A stretch of 64,000 nt of DNA from DRPG01 sp964655065 (GTDB lineage: Bacteria > Myxococcota_A > UBA796 > GCA-2862545). Made by a program: the position numbers and the translations under genes. The stretch is taken from positions 1 to 64,000 of the forward strand of contig CAZZLC010000035.1 of NCBI GenBank assembly GCA_964655065.1, given 5' to 3'. Each line of letters starts with the position of its first letter. Positions within the stretch are counted from its first letter, which is position 1. Under the pieces are notes generated by a model that saw only the letters and a program-made list of their open reading frames with translations, was not told the origin of the DNA and searched no databases. Below, piece by piece: positions 33,711 through 42,123 of this stretch.

Positions 33711-35422
33711 GCGGGCACCGCGTCGGCCCACGCGACCGCGAGGGTGTGAGCAGCCGCCTGGGGGCTCCGCCAGTGGGCGCTGGGCACCACCTGGAACCGA
33801 ACCTCGTCCTCGGCCTCCGACACCACCTCGAGTCCACAGTCCCGGAAGAGGTACCGATTGGCCCCATTCTTCGCCGTGCGACGCCACGTGGCGGTGAGCA
33901 ACCGAGCCCCGGCCTCGGCGGCCGCCCGCACCAGGCACTGCACGAACGCTCCCTCGACCCCGCGCTTGAGCGCCCGACACGACAAGAGGAACGTGTCGAG
34001 GTCCCAGGCCCTCGCCTCGCACTTCACGATCGCCACGCCGATGATGCCGGCATCCCCGAAGCGGTCGACGATGCGACCCCAGATCACCTCGTGGTCTCGA
34101 GAGCTCGCCAAGGCGGACACCTCCGGGAGCTGTCGTCGGATGGTGGTCATGTTCGCCTGGTTCGTCTTGTTGACGAGCTGCACACAGCGCGGAAGCGTCT
34201 GCTCGTCGGCGTGGCCGAGGGTGAGCGTCGTCTGTAGGCTGGTGAGGTACGCTTCCAGCGTCTCGTGGGCTTCCCGAGCCTCCCGGCGAGCCGCCTGCGC
34301 GGCGTAGAGATCCGTGCGCGCCGCGTCCTCGGCGGAGAGGGATGCCTGCTCGAACACCGAGAGCGCCCGCAGCGTGTCGACGTAGCGGGCCGCGTCGGCC
34401 GGCACCTCGACGACGTGGACCCCGGGGCAGGCGGTACGCACCCACTCTCGCTCGACTGGGTTGTCGTCGAAGAACACCAGACTGTCGAGCCCGACCTGCA
34501 AAGTCTCGGCGATGCGACGGCAGCTCGTGGCCTTGTCTTCCCAGTGGATCTGGCGCGCCGCGAACGCGTCGGGCCGCAGGACCGCGTGGGGGTGCTCGGC
34601 GAGGGCCTCGAGGGCGTTCGACTCGTCGTTCTTGCTGGCAATGGCGAGCAGCACGCCCTGCTGGCGAAGATCCTCGCAGGCCTCCTGGAACGCACGGTAG
34701 GCGCGCCCCGGTCCGGTGGGCCCGAGGACGATCCCATCGATCCCGTCCTCGCCGATCACACCGCCCCACAGGGTGTTGTCGAGGTCCAGCACCAGCACCT
34801 TCCGCGTGCGCCCGGTCAGCGCGACGACGTGCCGTACGATCTCCTCGGACAGCGCTCTCTGCAGGGCCGGACTCTCGAGCTCCCCCGTGAGGAAGCGACG
34901 CTTGGGGTCGTCACTCGCGGCGCCGACGCGTCGGGCCACCGCCTCGCTCGCGAGGAGCCGGGCGCCGGTGGTCTCGCGAACCGCGACCGCGAGCCCCTCG
35001 TTGACGAGGCGCCACGCGGCCCGGGGTCCGAGGGGGAGCGTGTCGCCCGCGATTCCGAGCACCGGGTGGGCGGGGGTCACCACCTCGGCGACGAGGACCG
35101 ACGCGTCCGCGTGCCGGCGCGCGGCGGCGATCAGGCCCCGAATGGTCGCGACCACCGCGGCGCAGCGCTCGGCCACCTTGTCGGGGCCCGCGAGGTAGGT
35201 CGCCGCACGGAGGAGCTCGGGGGCGAGCTCTTCGATGTGGGGCTGCACCACGATGACCGAGGGCTCGTGGCGGTAGATCTCGCTGTCCGGGTCGAGCAGC
35301 GCGTGCAGCGCGTAGGGTACGGCCCGCAGCGCCGGCTCGGCGATCCCCGCGCTGGCCAGCGCACTCGCGAGAGGCCGAAGCAGGGTCTGGTTCGTAGCGT
35401 CCGACACGAGGGCTATGCGCAC
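33707..35422 (-). CDS. FkbH-like HAD-type protein (glyceryl/acyl-ACP loading)
   Basis: 571 residues. Residues about 1-190 fit the SGNH-like N-terminal domain of FkbH (PHIEELAPELL); about 207-380 hold the HAD phosphatase-type domain with DLDNTLWGGVIGEDG (213-227) and FFDDNPVEREWVR; the rest is a GNAT-like domain with VQLVNKTNQANMT. FkbH proteins form glyceryl-S-ACP from 1,3-bisphosphoglycerate, giving a starter or extender unit in polyketide pathways. Here no polyketide synthase is nearby, only an ACP, a DUF2920-type hydrolase and an acyl-CoA ligase. The start is a GTG with GGAGG. Confidence 0.9.
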   Translation of the reverse strand: MRIALVSDATNQTLLRPLASALASAGIAEPALRAVPYALHALLDPDSEIYRHEPSVIVVQPHIEELAPELLRAATYLAGPDKVAERCAAVVATIRGLIAAARRHADASVLVAEVVTPAHPVLGIAGDTLPLGPRAAWRLVNEGLAVAVRETTGARLLASEAVARRVGAASDDPKRRFLTGELESPALQRALSEEIVRHVVALTGRTRKVLVLDLDNTLWGGVIGEDGIDGIVLGPTGPGRAYRAFQEACEDLRQQGVLLAIASKNDESNALEALAEHPHAVLRPDAFAARQIHWEDKATSCRRIAETLQVGLDSLVFFDDNPVEREWVRTACPGVHVVEVPADAARYVDTLRALSVFEQASLSAEDAARTDLYAAQAARREAREAHETLEAYLTSLQTTLTLGHADEQTLPRCVQLVNKTNQANMTTIRRQLPEVSALASSRDHEVIWGRIVDRFGDAGIIGVAIVKCEARAWDLDTFLLSCRALKRGVEGAFVQCLVRAAAEAGARLLTATWRRTAKNGANRYLFRDCGLEVVSEAEDEVRFQVVPSAHWRSPQAAAHTLAVAWADAVPA

Positions 35423-35480
35423 GGGACCTCCGGTCTGCCATCGTCTGCCGGTCCCGCACGTCCAGTCGCCTTGCCCCTCG

Positions 35481-36344
35481 CTACGTCGCAGCGCCCGCCG
35501 CGGTCGACACGTCGATCACCAGGAACCCCGCCGACGACGCGGCTCGCTCCCACGACGTCCGCGCCTCGTCATCGGGAAAGACCGCGACCACGATGTCCCC
35601 GCCACCCGCCCCGGAAGGCTTGCCGGCCCCCCCGTGCTCCGCGGCCAGGTTCACCAGGACGTCGATGCCGTCGGTCCAGTAGGCGATGCCCGCGCGCCCG
35701 GCCATGCTCCGGAGGATGCTCGCCCCTTCCCGCACGGCCTCCACGGGGGTCTCGGCGAAGCGGGACACGATCTGGCGGCTCTCGGTGACGAACGCCGCCC
35801 GCTCCCCCTCGGGAAGCGCCAGGTACTGCTTCACCCGCGGCCCTGTCGATGCTGACTGCCCCGAGTAGGCGATGGCCGAGGGGGGATGGATCGACAGCGG
35901 CGTCGCGCGACCGCGCTCGAAGCGAATCCAGCCCCCGTGGGCCGATGCCGCGACGTCGATCCCCGAGCCGCTTCCCTGGACGGCGCGATGAATCGCGAAG
36001 GCCTCCGAGAACACGTCGTCGGGACCGTACGTGCGACCCGCCGTGCGGTACGCCGCGACCACCGCCGCGACGGTGGCCGCCGCCGATCCGCCGAGCCCCA
36101 CCTTCTCGGAGGACTCGACGGGTCGCCAGTCGCTGAACGCGTAGTGCCCGGCCGGAGCGTCCACAGCCCGCAGGGCGGCCGCGACAAAGGAGTCGTCGGC
36201 GGTGGGGGTGCTGACGACGAGACGGTCGGCGGGCGAGACCGTGCAGCGGACCCCGCGGTCGACCGCTCGCACCACCGCAGGGGCGCCGTCGACCACCGCA
36301 TACTCGCCCAGCACCACGATCTTGCCGGGCGCGTCGACCACCAT
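35481..36344 (-). CDS. Phosphomevalonate kinase (GHMP family)
   Basis: 287 residues; the ATG overlaps the upstream decarboxylase stop (TGATG). GHMP motifs: an N-terminal APGKIVVLGEYAVVDG, motif 2 KVGLGGSAAATVAA, and C-terminal GAGGGDIVVAV. The start APGK-x-x-x-LGEY and position after diphosphomevalonate decarboxylase support ERG8-type phosphomevalonate kinase, which makes mevalonate diphosphate. It is shorter than eukaryotic enzymes, as usual in bacteria. Substrate assignment rests on the operon context and motif type. Confidence 0.87.
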   Translation of the reverse strand: MVVDAPGKIVVLGEYAVVDGAPAVVRAVDRGVRCTVSPADRLVVSTPTADDSFVAAALRAVDAPAGHYAFSDWRPVESSEKVGLGGSAAATVAAVVAAYRTAGRTYGPDDVFSEAFAIHRAVQGSGSGIDVAASAHGGWIRFERGRATPLSIHPPSAIAYSGQSASTGPRVKQYLALPEGERAAFVTESRQIVSRFAETPVEAVREGASILRSMAGRAGIAYWTDGIDVLVNLAAEHGGAGKPSGAGGGDIVVAVFPDDEARTSWERAASSAGFLVIDVSTAAGAAT

Positions 36345-37306
36345 CAGGCCACCACGTAGGCCCCGACCCCGGGGGCGTGCACGAAGACCTGCAGCGCGTA
36401 CGGGGCCAGCGCGGCCGCCACCTGCTCGGCATCGGCCGCCTCGCAGAGCACCTTGACCTGCGGTCCCGCGTCCATCGTGGCCCACGCCCCGACGCCATGC
36501 GCACGCAGCGCGAAGACCTGCTGCAGAACCGCCATCGTCGCGGGCTGCCAGTAGATGAGCGGCGGCACGGCGGTCTGCATCGTGGCGTGCATCGCGAACG
36601 TCGACTGTTCCATCACCGTGCCCAGATGCTCGAGGTCGCGAGCCGCAATGGCCCTGATGGCCTTGCGCACCATGCGCGGCCCCATCTCCACCCACGCCGA
36701 CCACAGCGGCGAGCTGGCGCGACTGCGCTCCATTCCCGCCGTGCTCCCGACGGCCTTGGGTCCGTCCTCGACGACCGCCACGACCATGCGGACGTCCCAG
36801 TGGTCGGGCGGCTCGAGCGGGCGGGCGAAGTCGTCGAGACCGTCGCTGCGGGCGCCCATCTCCCAGGCCACGAACCCGCCGAACACCGAGCGGCACGCCG
36901 AGCCCGACCCCTGCCGGGCGAGGATCGACAGCTCCACGGGGTCGAGCTCCTGACCGGCCGCTCTCGAGGCGGCGAGAGCCAGCGCCGCGAACCCCGACGC
37001 CGACGAGGCGAGCCCGGCTCCGGTGGGGAAGTTGTTGTTGGTGACGACCTCGCACGGCGGTCGCGGGAACGCGACCCGGTCGAGGAACCGGGTCACCCGC
37101 TGCGCCTCGACGAGCTCGAACCCATCGAAGAAGACCCGATCGGCGGGGGCTCCCCAGGTCACGGTGGTCGTGGTCTGGAAGCCGTCGAGGGTCAGCGAGA
37201 CGCTGGGCACCGCGGGGAGATTCAGCGCGTGGTTGCGCTTTCCCCAGTACTTCACGAGAGCGATGTTGGGGTGTGCGGTCGCGGTCACCGTGCCCATGGC
37301 TGACAT
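36344..37306 (-). CDS. mvaD: Diphosphomevalonate decarboxylase
   Basis: 320 residues from the ATG at 37306 (or at 37297). Diagnostic: AHPNIALVKYWGKRN near the start, NNFPTGAGLASSASGFAAL, a GSGSACRSVFGGFVAW stretch, and a late DAGPQVKVL. It removes phosphate and CO2 from mevalonate 5-diphosphate to give IPP, in the cytoplasm. Its start overlaps the mevalonate kinase gene by up to 22 bases and its stop overlaps the phosphomevalonate kinase start, so these kinases and the decarboxylase are coupled. Confidence 0.95.
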   Translation of the reverse strand: MSAMGTVTATAHPNIALVKYWGKRNHALNLPAVPSVSLTLDGFQTTTTVTWGAPADRVFFDGFELVEAQRVTRFLDRVAFPRPPCEVVTNNNFPTGAGLASSASGFAALALAASRAAGQELDPVELSILARQGSGSACRSVFGGFVAWEMGARSDGLDDFARPLEPPDHWDVRMVVAVVEDGPKAVGSTAGMERSRASSPLWSAWVEMGPRMVRKAIRAIAARDLEHLGTVMEQSTFAMHATMQTAVPPLIYWQPATMAVLQQVFALRAHGVGAWATMDAGPQVKVLCEAADAEQVAAALAPYALQVFVHAPGVGAYVVA

Positions 37307-38175
37307 CCAAATGCTGGGACGCCGCGCTCCTGCGCAGCGGCGAGAACGGGGGAAGGATCGTCGACCAGGGCGATCACGATCCCCCCGCCGCCCGCGCCAG
37401 AGAGCTTGGCTCCTCTCGCGCCCGCTCTTAGCGCGAGCGCCACGAGGTCGTCGAGCTCGGGGGTGCTCACGCCAATGGCCTGGAGCAGGCCGTGGTTCTC
37501 GGTGAGCAGGGCCCCGAGCGCCTCCGAATCGCCCATCGCGGCGCGTGCCTCGTGGACGAGGTCACCGATGCGCTCGAGATCGGCGTCGATCCCGGGACGG
37601 CGCTCCGCGACCCCGGCGACGAGGGCCCGCGTGTCGCCCGCCCGGCCGGAGTCGAGCACCACGAGCGACCAAGGCCCGAGGGCCACCGACTCCCGAACGA
37701 TCTCCGCGGTCCCGTCGGCTCGGGTCTGGCGTTGGAACCACAGGCAACCACCCTCGCACGAGACCGCGACGTCGACCCCCGACGGATTGCCGTGGAACTC
37801 GCGCTCGAGCGGCATCGCTCGGTCGTAGGCCTGCTGCGGGGTCAGGGGCTCGCCGCTGGTGAGGGAGCTCACCGCTCGAGCCAGCCCCACCGCCAGTGCC
37901 GCCGACGACCCCATGCCCCGTCCGACCGGCAAGTTGGTGCGAATGCGCACGGCGTGTCCCTGCTCGCCGATCACCCGACGGATGGCCGCGAACACCCGGT
38001 CGTCGCCCAAAGGGGACTCCACCGTCGTCGGCCCCTCGCGGAGCTCGACCTCCACCGTGGTGGAGCGGTCGACCGCGAGTGCCAACGCGGGGTGACCGTG
38101 GACGACGGCGTGCTCGCCGCAGAGCAGCACCTTGCCGTGCCCTTCGCCGTGCCCGATCCGACGGTGAGCGCTCAC
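37285..38175 (-). CDS. Mevalonate kinase
   Basis: 296 residues from a GTG overlapping the HMG-CoA reductase stop (GTGA). GHMP features: GKVLLCGEHAVVHGHPALALA at the start, PVGRGMGSSAALAVG (motif 2), GNPSGVDVAVSCEGG and LSGAGGGGIVIAL (motif 3). The GEHAVVHG motif is characteristic of mevalonate kinases. It phosphorylates mevalonate, the product of the reductase encoded just upstream. Confidence 0.93.
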   Translation of the reverse strand: MSAHRRIGHGEGHGKVLLCGEHAVVHGHPALALAVDRSTTVEVELREGPTTVESPLGDDRVFAAIRRVIGEQGHAVRIRTNLPVGRGMGSSAALAVGLARAVSSLTSGEPLTPQQAYDRAMPLEREFHGNPSGVDVAVSCEGGCLWFQRQTRADGTAEIVRESVALGPWSLVVLDSGRAGDTRALVAGVAERRPGIDADLERIGDLVHEARAAMGDSEALGALLTENHGLLQAIGVSTPELDDLVALALRAGARGAKLSGAGGGGIVIALVDDPSPVLAAAQERGVPAFGCQPWAR

Positions 38176-39473
38176 TTGGCGCGGAGCCGTTCGATCACGT
38201 CTCTTGCATGGTCGACCGAGAAGTTCTGCTGCCTCACGAGCTCGGTCGTGACCTTGCCCACCTCGTCGGGGGTAGCGCCGGCCGTCGCCGCTACGGTTCG
38301 CGCGTGCATGCGCATGTGGCCGTACTGGATTCCCTCGGTGGCGAGCGCCTTGAGCGCTCCCAGGTTCTGGGCGAGTCCCACCGCGGCCGCGATCGCGGAG
38401 AGCTCCCGCGCGGTGGTCACGCCGAGCAGGGCGAAGTTCGCCTGAACCGTCGGGTGGACCTTGATGGGACCCCCCACGGTGCCGAACTGCATCGGAACCT
38501 CGATGCTGCCCACGAGGTGCTGCTCGTCGTCGAGCTCCCAGCGTGTGAGGGGTCGGTACTGGCCATCGCGGGCGGCGTAGGCGTGCACGCCGGCCTCGAT
38601 GGCACGCCAGTCGTTGCCGGTCGCGATGGCCACGGCGTCGATGCCGTTCATCACGCCCTTGTTGTGGGTGGCCGCGCGGTAGGGGTCGGCCCAAGCGAAC
38701 CGCCAGGCCTCGGCAATGCCCTTCGCGACCTCGACGCCGTGCTCGCGGGAGCCTCCGAGACACTCGGGCGCGAGACGCACCCGGGCGCGGGAGCATCGGC
38801 GATCGGCGAGATTCGAGAGGATCCGCAGCCCCACGCGCTCTCCGGTGACCTCGGCCACCGTGGGCGCGAGATGCTCGGCGAGCGTGTTGACCATGTTCGC
38901 GCCCATCGCGTCACAGACGTCCAGGATCACGTGCAGGACGACCATCTCCTCGACCGGTCGCCCAGGCTCGTCGTAGCGCAGCCTTCGGATGTCGAAGTCG
39001 ACGAGGCCGCCTCCCCTCGCCTCGAGCCGCGGGTGGACGCCCCGGGCTTCCTGGCGCAGTCGCGGCAGCGCGGCGGTCAGCTTCTGCACGCAGCCCTCGG
39101 GGTCCCGGACCGCGGCGAGCTGGATCTGACCGATCATGTGGGACGGATCGGACTCTGCGGTGAAGCCGCCCCCGCACCGCGACAGCTTCGCCATGTGCGA
39201 GACCGCCGCCACGACCGACGGCTCCTCCACCACCATGGGCACCAGCCGGTCCTGGCCGTTGACGAGGAAGTTCACCGCGACCGCGTTGGGCAGGCCGAAG
39301 GTCGAGATCACGTTCTCGACCATGAGGTCGGCCTGGTCGAGCGACAGCCCGAGCGCGTACGCGTGGGCGTCGAAGGGAGCCGCGCCGGGATCGCGGGGGA
39401 GCGTCGCCTCCGCGAGACGGCCGAGCCGCTCTGCCGGATCGAGCCTGTAGAAACCGGGAATTCTAGAGCTCAC
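38172..39473 (-). CDS. mvaA: Hydroxymethylglutaryl-CoA reductase, class II type
   Basis: 433 residues from a GTG with AAGGA upstream. Class II landmarks: R-I-P-G-F-Y-x-L at the start, ENVISTFGLPNAVAVNFLVNG, EEPSVVAAVSHMAKL, SHMIGQIQL, DAMGANMVNTLAE, AATHNKGVMNGIDAVAIATGNDWRA, and the C-terminal helix H with the general acid region (RMHARTVA). It reduces HMG-CoA to mevalonate. It is the first pathway gene, separated by 65 bases from the acyl-CoA ligase gene and overlapping mevalonate kinase by GTGA. No HMG-CoA synthase gene was found in the window. Confidence 0.95.
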   Translation of the reverse strand: MSSRIPGFYRLDPAERLGRLAEATLPRDPGAAPFDAHAYALGLSLDQADLMVENVISTFGLPNAVAVNFLVNGQDRLVPMVVEEPSVVAAVSHMAKLSRCGGGFTAESDPSHMIGQIQLAAVRDPEGCVQKLTAALPRLRQEARGVHPRLEARGGGLVDFDIRRLRYDEPGRPVEEMVVLHVILDVCDAMGANMVNTLAEHLAPTVAEVTGERVGLRILSNLADRRCSRARVRLAPECLGGSREHGVEVAKGIAEAWRFAWADPYRAATHNKGVMNGIDAVAIATGNDWRAIEAGVHAYAARDGQYRPLTRWELDDEQHLVGSIEVPMQFGTVGGPIKVHPTVQANFALLGVTTARELSAIAAAVGLAQNLGALKALATEGIQYGHMRMHARTVAATAGATPDEVGKVTTELVRQQNFSVDHARDVIERLRAK

Positions 39474-39538
39474 CGCGGTCCTTCACCGTTGAATCGGTGT
39501 CAGGCGTATCGATTGCAGAGGCTCGAATCAACGCACCT

Positions 39539-41371
39539 TCATGGCGCGCGACTCGGAGTGCCCGACTCCTCGGTGTAGAGCTCTTCGAGCGCATGCCAGA
39601 ACCGCGCCTCGATAGCGGTGCGGCGTAGCTTCTTGGTGGGGGTGACGAGCCCCGCCGCCTCGGTCCACGGCTCCGGGAGCACCGCGAACCGGCGCACGCG
39701 CTCGAACCCCGCGAGCTCTCGGTTGACGGCGTCGACGTAGCCCTGGAGCAGCCCGTGGACCTGCGGATGGCGGGCGAGGTCGGTGATGCTGTCGAAGGCC
39801 ACCCCCTGGTCGTTGGCCCACGCGAGGACCGCTTGGCGGTCGAGGGTGATCAGCGCCGAACACCAGGGTCTCCGATCCCCGTGCACGACCACCTGCTCGA
39901 CGAACGGGCAGCGCCCGCGGAGCATCGACTCGAAGCGTACGGGCGCGACGTTCTTGCCTCCGGACGTCACGATGATGTCCTTCTTGCGACCCGTGATCTG
40001 CAGGTGGCCCCCCACGAGCAGCCCGATGTCTCCGGTTCGGAGGAAGCCATCGTCGGTGAACAGCGCCTCCGAGGCCTCCGGAGCGTCGAGGTAGCCACGG
40101 GCGAGCCCCCGACCCTTGACCAGGATCTCGCCGTCATCGGCGATCTGGACTTCGCAGCCGGGCACCGGCGGCCCCACGGTCCCCACGCGAACGTCGTCGA
40201 TGCGGTTCACGCACGTCGCGCCCGACGTCTCGGTCAGCCCATAGCCCTCGAGGATCGGCACCCCGAGGTCCCTGAAGAAGTGGCCTTCCTCCAGGCCCAG
40301 GGGGCCCCCGCCGCTGATGAAGAAGCGCAGGCGGCCGCCGAGCTGGCGGCGGAGGGGCGCGAGCACGAGCCGATCCGCCAGCAGGTGCTCGCTGCGCAGG
40401 GCGAGGGACGGTGGGTCGGCCGACGCCATGCGCTGTCCGGCGTCCAACGCCCAGGCGAGCGACCGGCGCCCCACGAAGCCCTGGGACTCCGCGATGGCCT
40501 GGATCCGCTGCCGCAGGCGCTCGAAGGTGAACGGGGTCGCGGCGAGGAAGGTGGGCCGCACCGTGGCGAGGAGCTCGGGGAGCATGCGCAGCCGACCGTC
40601 GATCGCGGTGGGGATGCCGAGCCGCACGAACGAGAACTCGAGCACCCGCGCGAACACGTGGGACAACGGGAGACACAGCAGCTGCACGTCGGCCGGGTTG
40701 ACCACCTGCAGCGCGTCGAGCGCCTCGGTCTCGAACACCCAGGCGTCGTGCGAGATCACCACGCCCTTGGCCCGCCCGGTGGCGCCCGACGTGTAGATGA
40801 TGGTGGCCGTGTGGTGCTCGCGGATGGAGCGGTGGGTCTCTTCGTAGGCGTCGGGGTGCGCGGCACCGAAGTCGCGACCCTTCCTCACGAAGGTCGACAG
40901 CGAGGTCACCCATCCCTCGCCGAGTCCGACCGCAGCGGGGTCGAAACAGATCACCCGCTCGATCCGGGGGAGCTCGGCCTTGCACCGCAGCAGCTGCTCG
41001 ACCTGCCGTTGGTTGTCGACGAACACGATGCGAGCGCGGCATTCGTGAAGGGCGAGGACCAGGTCCCGATCGGGGGTGCCCGGGAACACCGTGGTGGTGG
41101 CGCCACCCGCGGCCATGATCGCGATGTCGGTGCAGACCCAGTCCACCGAGGTGCCGGCGAGGAGGACCACCGGCTCCTCGCGACGGACGCCGAGCGACAG
41201 CAGACCGTTGGCGATCGCGCGCACCTGGGCTGCCGCATCGCTCCAGCTCCAAGAGTGCCAGACCCCGTCGCGCACGAAGCGCATCGCGACCGCACCCGGT
41301 GTGCTTCCCACCCGGTGGTGCCACAGGTCGGGCACCGAACGGAACGCGCTGCCGAACGCGAGCTCGCCCAT
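39539..41371 (-). CDS. Long-chain acyl-CoA ligase / AMP-binding enzyme
   Basis: 610 residues. AMP-forming ligase motifs: YTSGATGRAKGVVISHD (P-loop, about residues 195-210), ILEGYGLTETSGAT, LRTGDIG, and an ITGRKKDIIVTSGGKN stretch near residue 465; a C-terminal PTKKLRR supplies the last lysine region. Like eukaryotic-type long-chain ligases it has an insertion before the C-domain. It likely activates fatty acids; its operon places it between an MscS-like protein and HMG-CoA reductase. The precise substrate is open; feeding the nearby ACP cassette is possible. Confidence 0.92.
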   Translation of the reverse strand: MGELAFGSAFRSVPDLWHHRVGSTPGAVAMRFVRDGVWHSWSWSDAAAQVRAIANGLLSLGVRREEPVVLLAGTSVDWVCTDIAIMAAGGATTTVFPGTPDRDLVLALHECRARIVFVDNQRQVEQLLRCKAELPRIERVICFDPAAVGLGEGWVTSLSTFVRKGRDFGAAHPDAYEETHRSIREHHTATIIYTSGATGRAKGVVISHDAWVFETEALDALQVVNPADVQLLCLPLSHVFARVLEFSFVRLGIPTAIDGRLRMLPELLATVRPTFLAATPFTFERLRQRIQAIAESQGFVGRRSLAWALDAGQRMASADPPSLALRSEHLLADRLVLAPLRRQLGGRLRFFISGGGPLGLEEGHFFRDLGVPILEGYGLTETSGATCVNRIDDVRVGTVGPPVPGCEVQIADDGEILVKGRGLARGYLDAPEASEALFTDDGFLRTGDIGLLVGGHLQITGRKKDIIVTSGGKNVAPVRFESMLRGRCPFVEQVVVHGDRRPWCSALITLDRQAVLAWANDQGVAFDSITDLARHPQVHGLLQGYVDAVNRELAGFERVRRFAVLPEPWTEAAGLVTPTKKLRRTAIEARFWHALEELYTEESGTPSRAP

Positions 41372-42123
41372 CAGGCTGCGACCTCGATCTCCGCGGCGTG
41401 GAGCGCGGCGGCGACCGCCGCGACCACGGCGGAGCGGACCTCGGTGCCCCGCGAGGCGTCGACGGACGCGCGCAGGAGCACGGGGACCCCTCGCGCTGTG
41501 ACCTCCCGCACGATCAAGTCCGGAGGGGGGTCTTCGAGCACGCCGTCGATGCCCCTCGCCGCGGCGACCAACAGCTCGCGTACCCGCTCGAGGTCGGTGC
41601 CCGCACCGAGAATCACGGGAACGCCAATCGGACGACCCGCCTCGTCACCCCGCACCTCGACAGGCCGGACCAAGAGCCACAGCCACGGCAGGAGGACCTC
41701 GGAGTCTCGCCGAGACGCGATGCGGACCCCGAGCCAGTCCATCGCGGTGATCGCGCCCTCGAACCCGTCAGAGCGCAGCGACACGCCCACGCGAGGGTGC
41801 TCGCGCAGCTGAAACGCAAGGCCGGCGACGAGGTTGGCGAGCACGGGAACGCACGCGAGGGCCGCGGCGACGAGCACTGCGCCGAAGGTCGCGCCCACGC
41901 TCACCATGGGAAGCCCGAACAGGAACTCGACCGCGAACACGACCCCGAGCCCGACGGCCAGAGCAGGGATTCCCGTCTCGAGCGCCCGCGACGTCTCTCC
42001 GGACACCCCGCGACGCGTGGCCGCCATGCTCGCGATGACCGACAGCCACCCGCCCACGAGCGCGCTGCCGCCAATGATGGCAAGCGACCCGACCACACGC
42101 CAGAGCACGTCGGACAACGTCAA
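41371..42123 (-). CDS. MscS-like small membrane protein
   Basis: 250 residues, starting at a TTG overlapping the permease stop (TTGA). Three hydrophobic segments (about 12-30, 47-72 and 78-102) precede a soluble C-terminal half. The third helix and following beta part (LANLVAGLAFQL ... RVGVSLRSDGFEGAITAMDWLGVRIAS) resemble the pore helix and beta domain of MscS mechanosensitive channels, but the usual IPN motif is replaced by LLPWLWLL. It is short for the family. The upstream ATG/GTG choice is uncertain. Cotranscribed with the permease genes and the acyl-CoA ligase. Confidence 0.65.
   Translation of the reverse strand: MTLSDVLWRVVGSLAIIGGSALVGGWLSVIASMAATRRGVSGETSRALETGIPALAVGLGVVFAVEFLFGLPMVSVGATFGAVLVAAALACVPVLANLVAGLAFQLREHPRVGVSLRSDGFEGAITAMDWLGVRIASRRDSEVLLPWLWLLVRPVEVRGDEAGRPIGVPVILGAGTDLERVRELLVAAARGIDGVLEDPPPDLIVREVTARGVPVLLRASVDASRGTEVRSAVVAAVAAALHAAEIEVAA

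Noticed and set aside
39474..39538. Short hairpin CACCG/CGGTG upstream of the HMG-CoA reductase gene
   Set aside because: Only a 5-base stem with no T tract; too weak to call as a terminator or attenuator.
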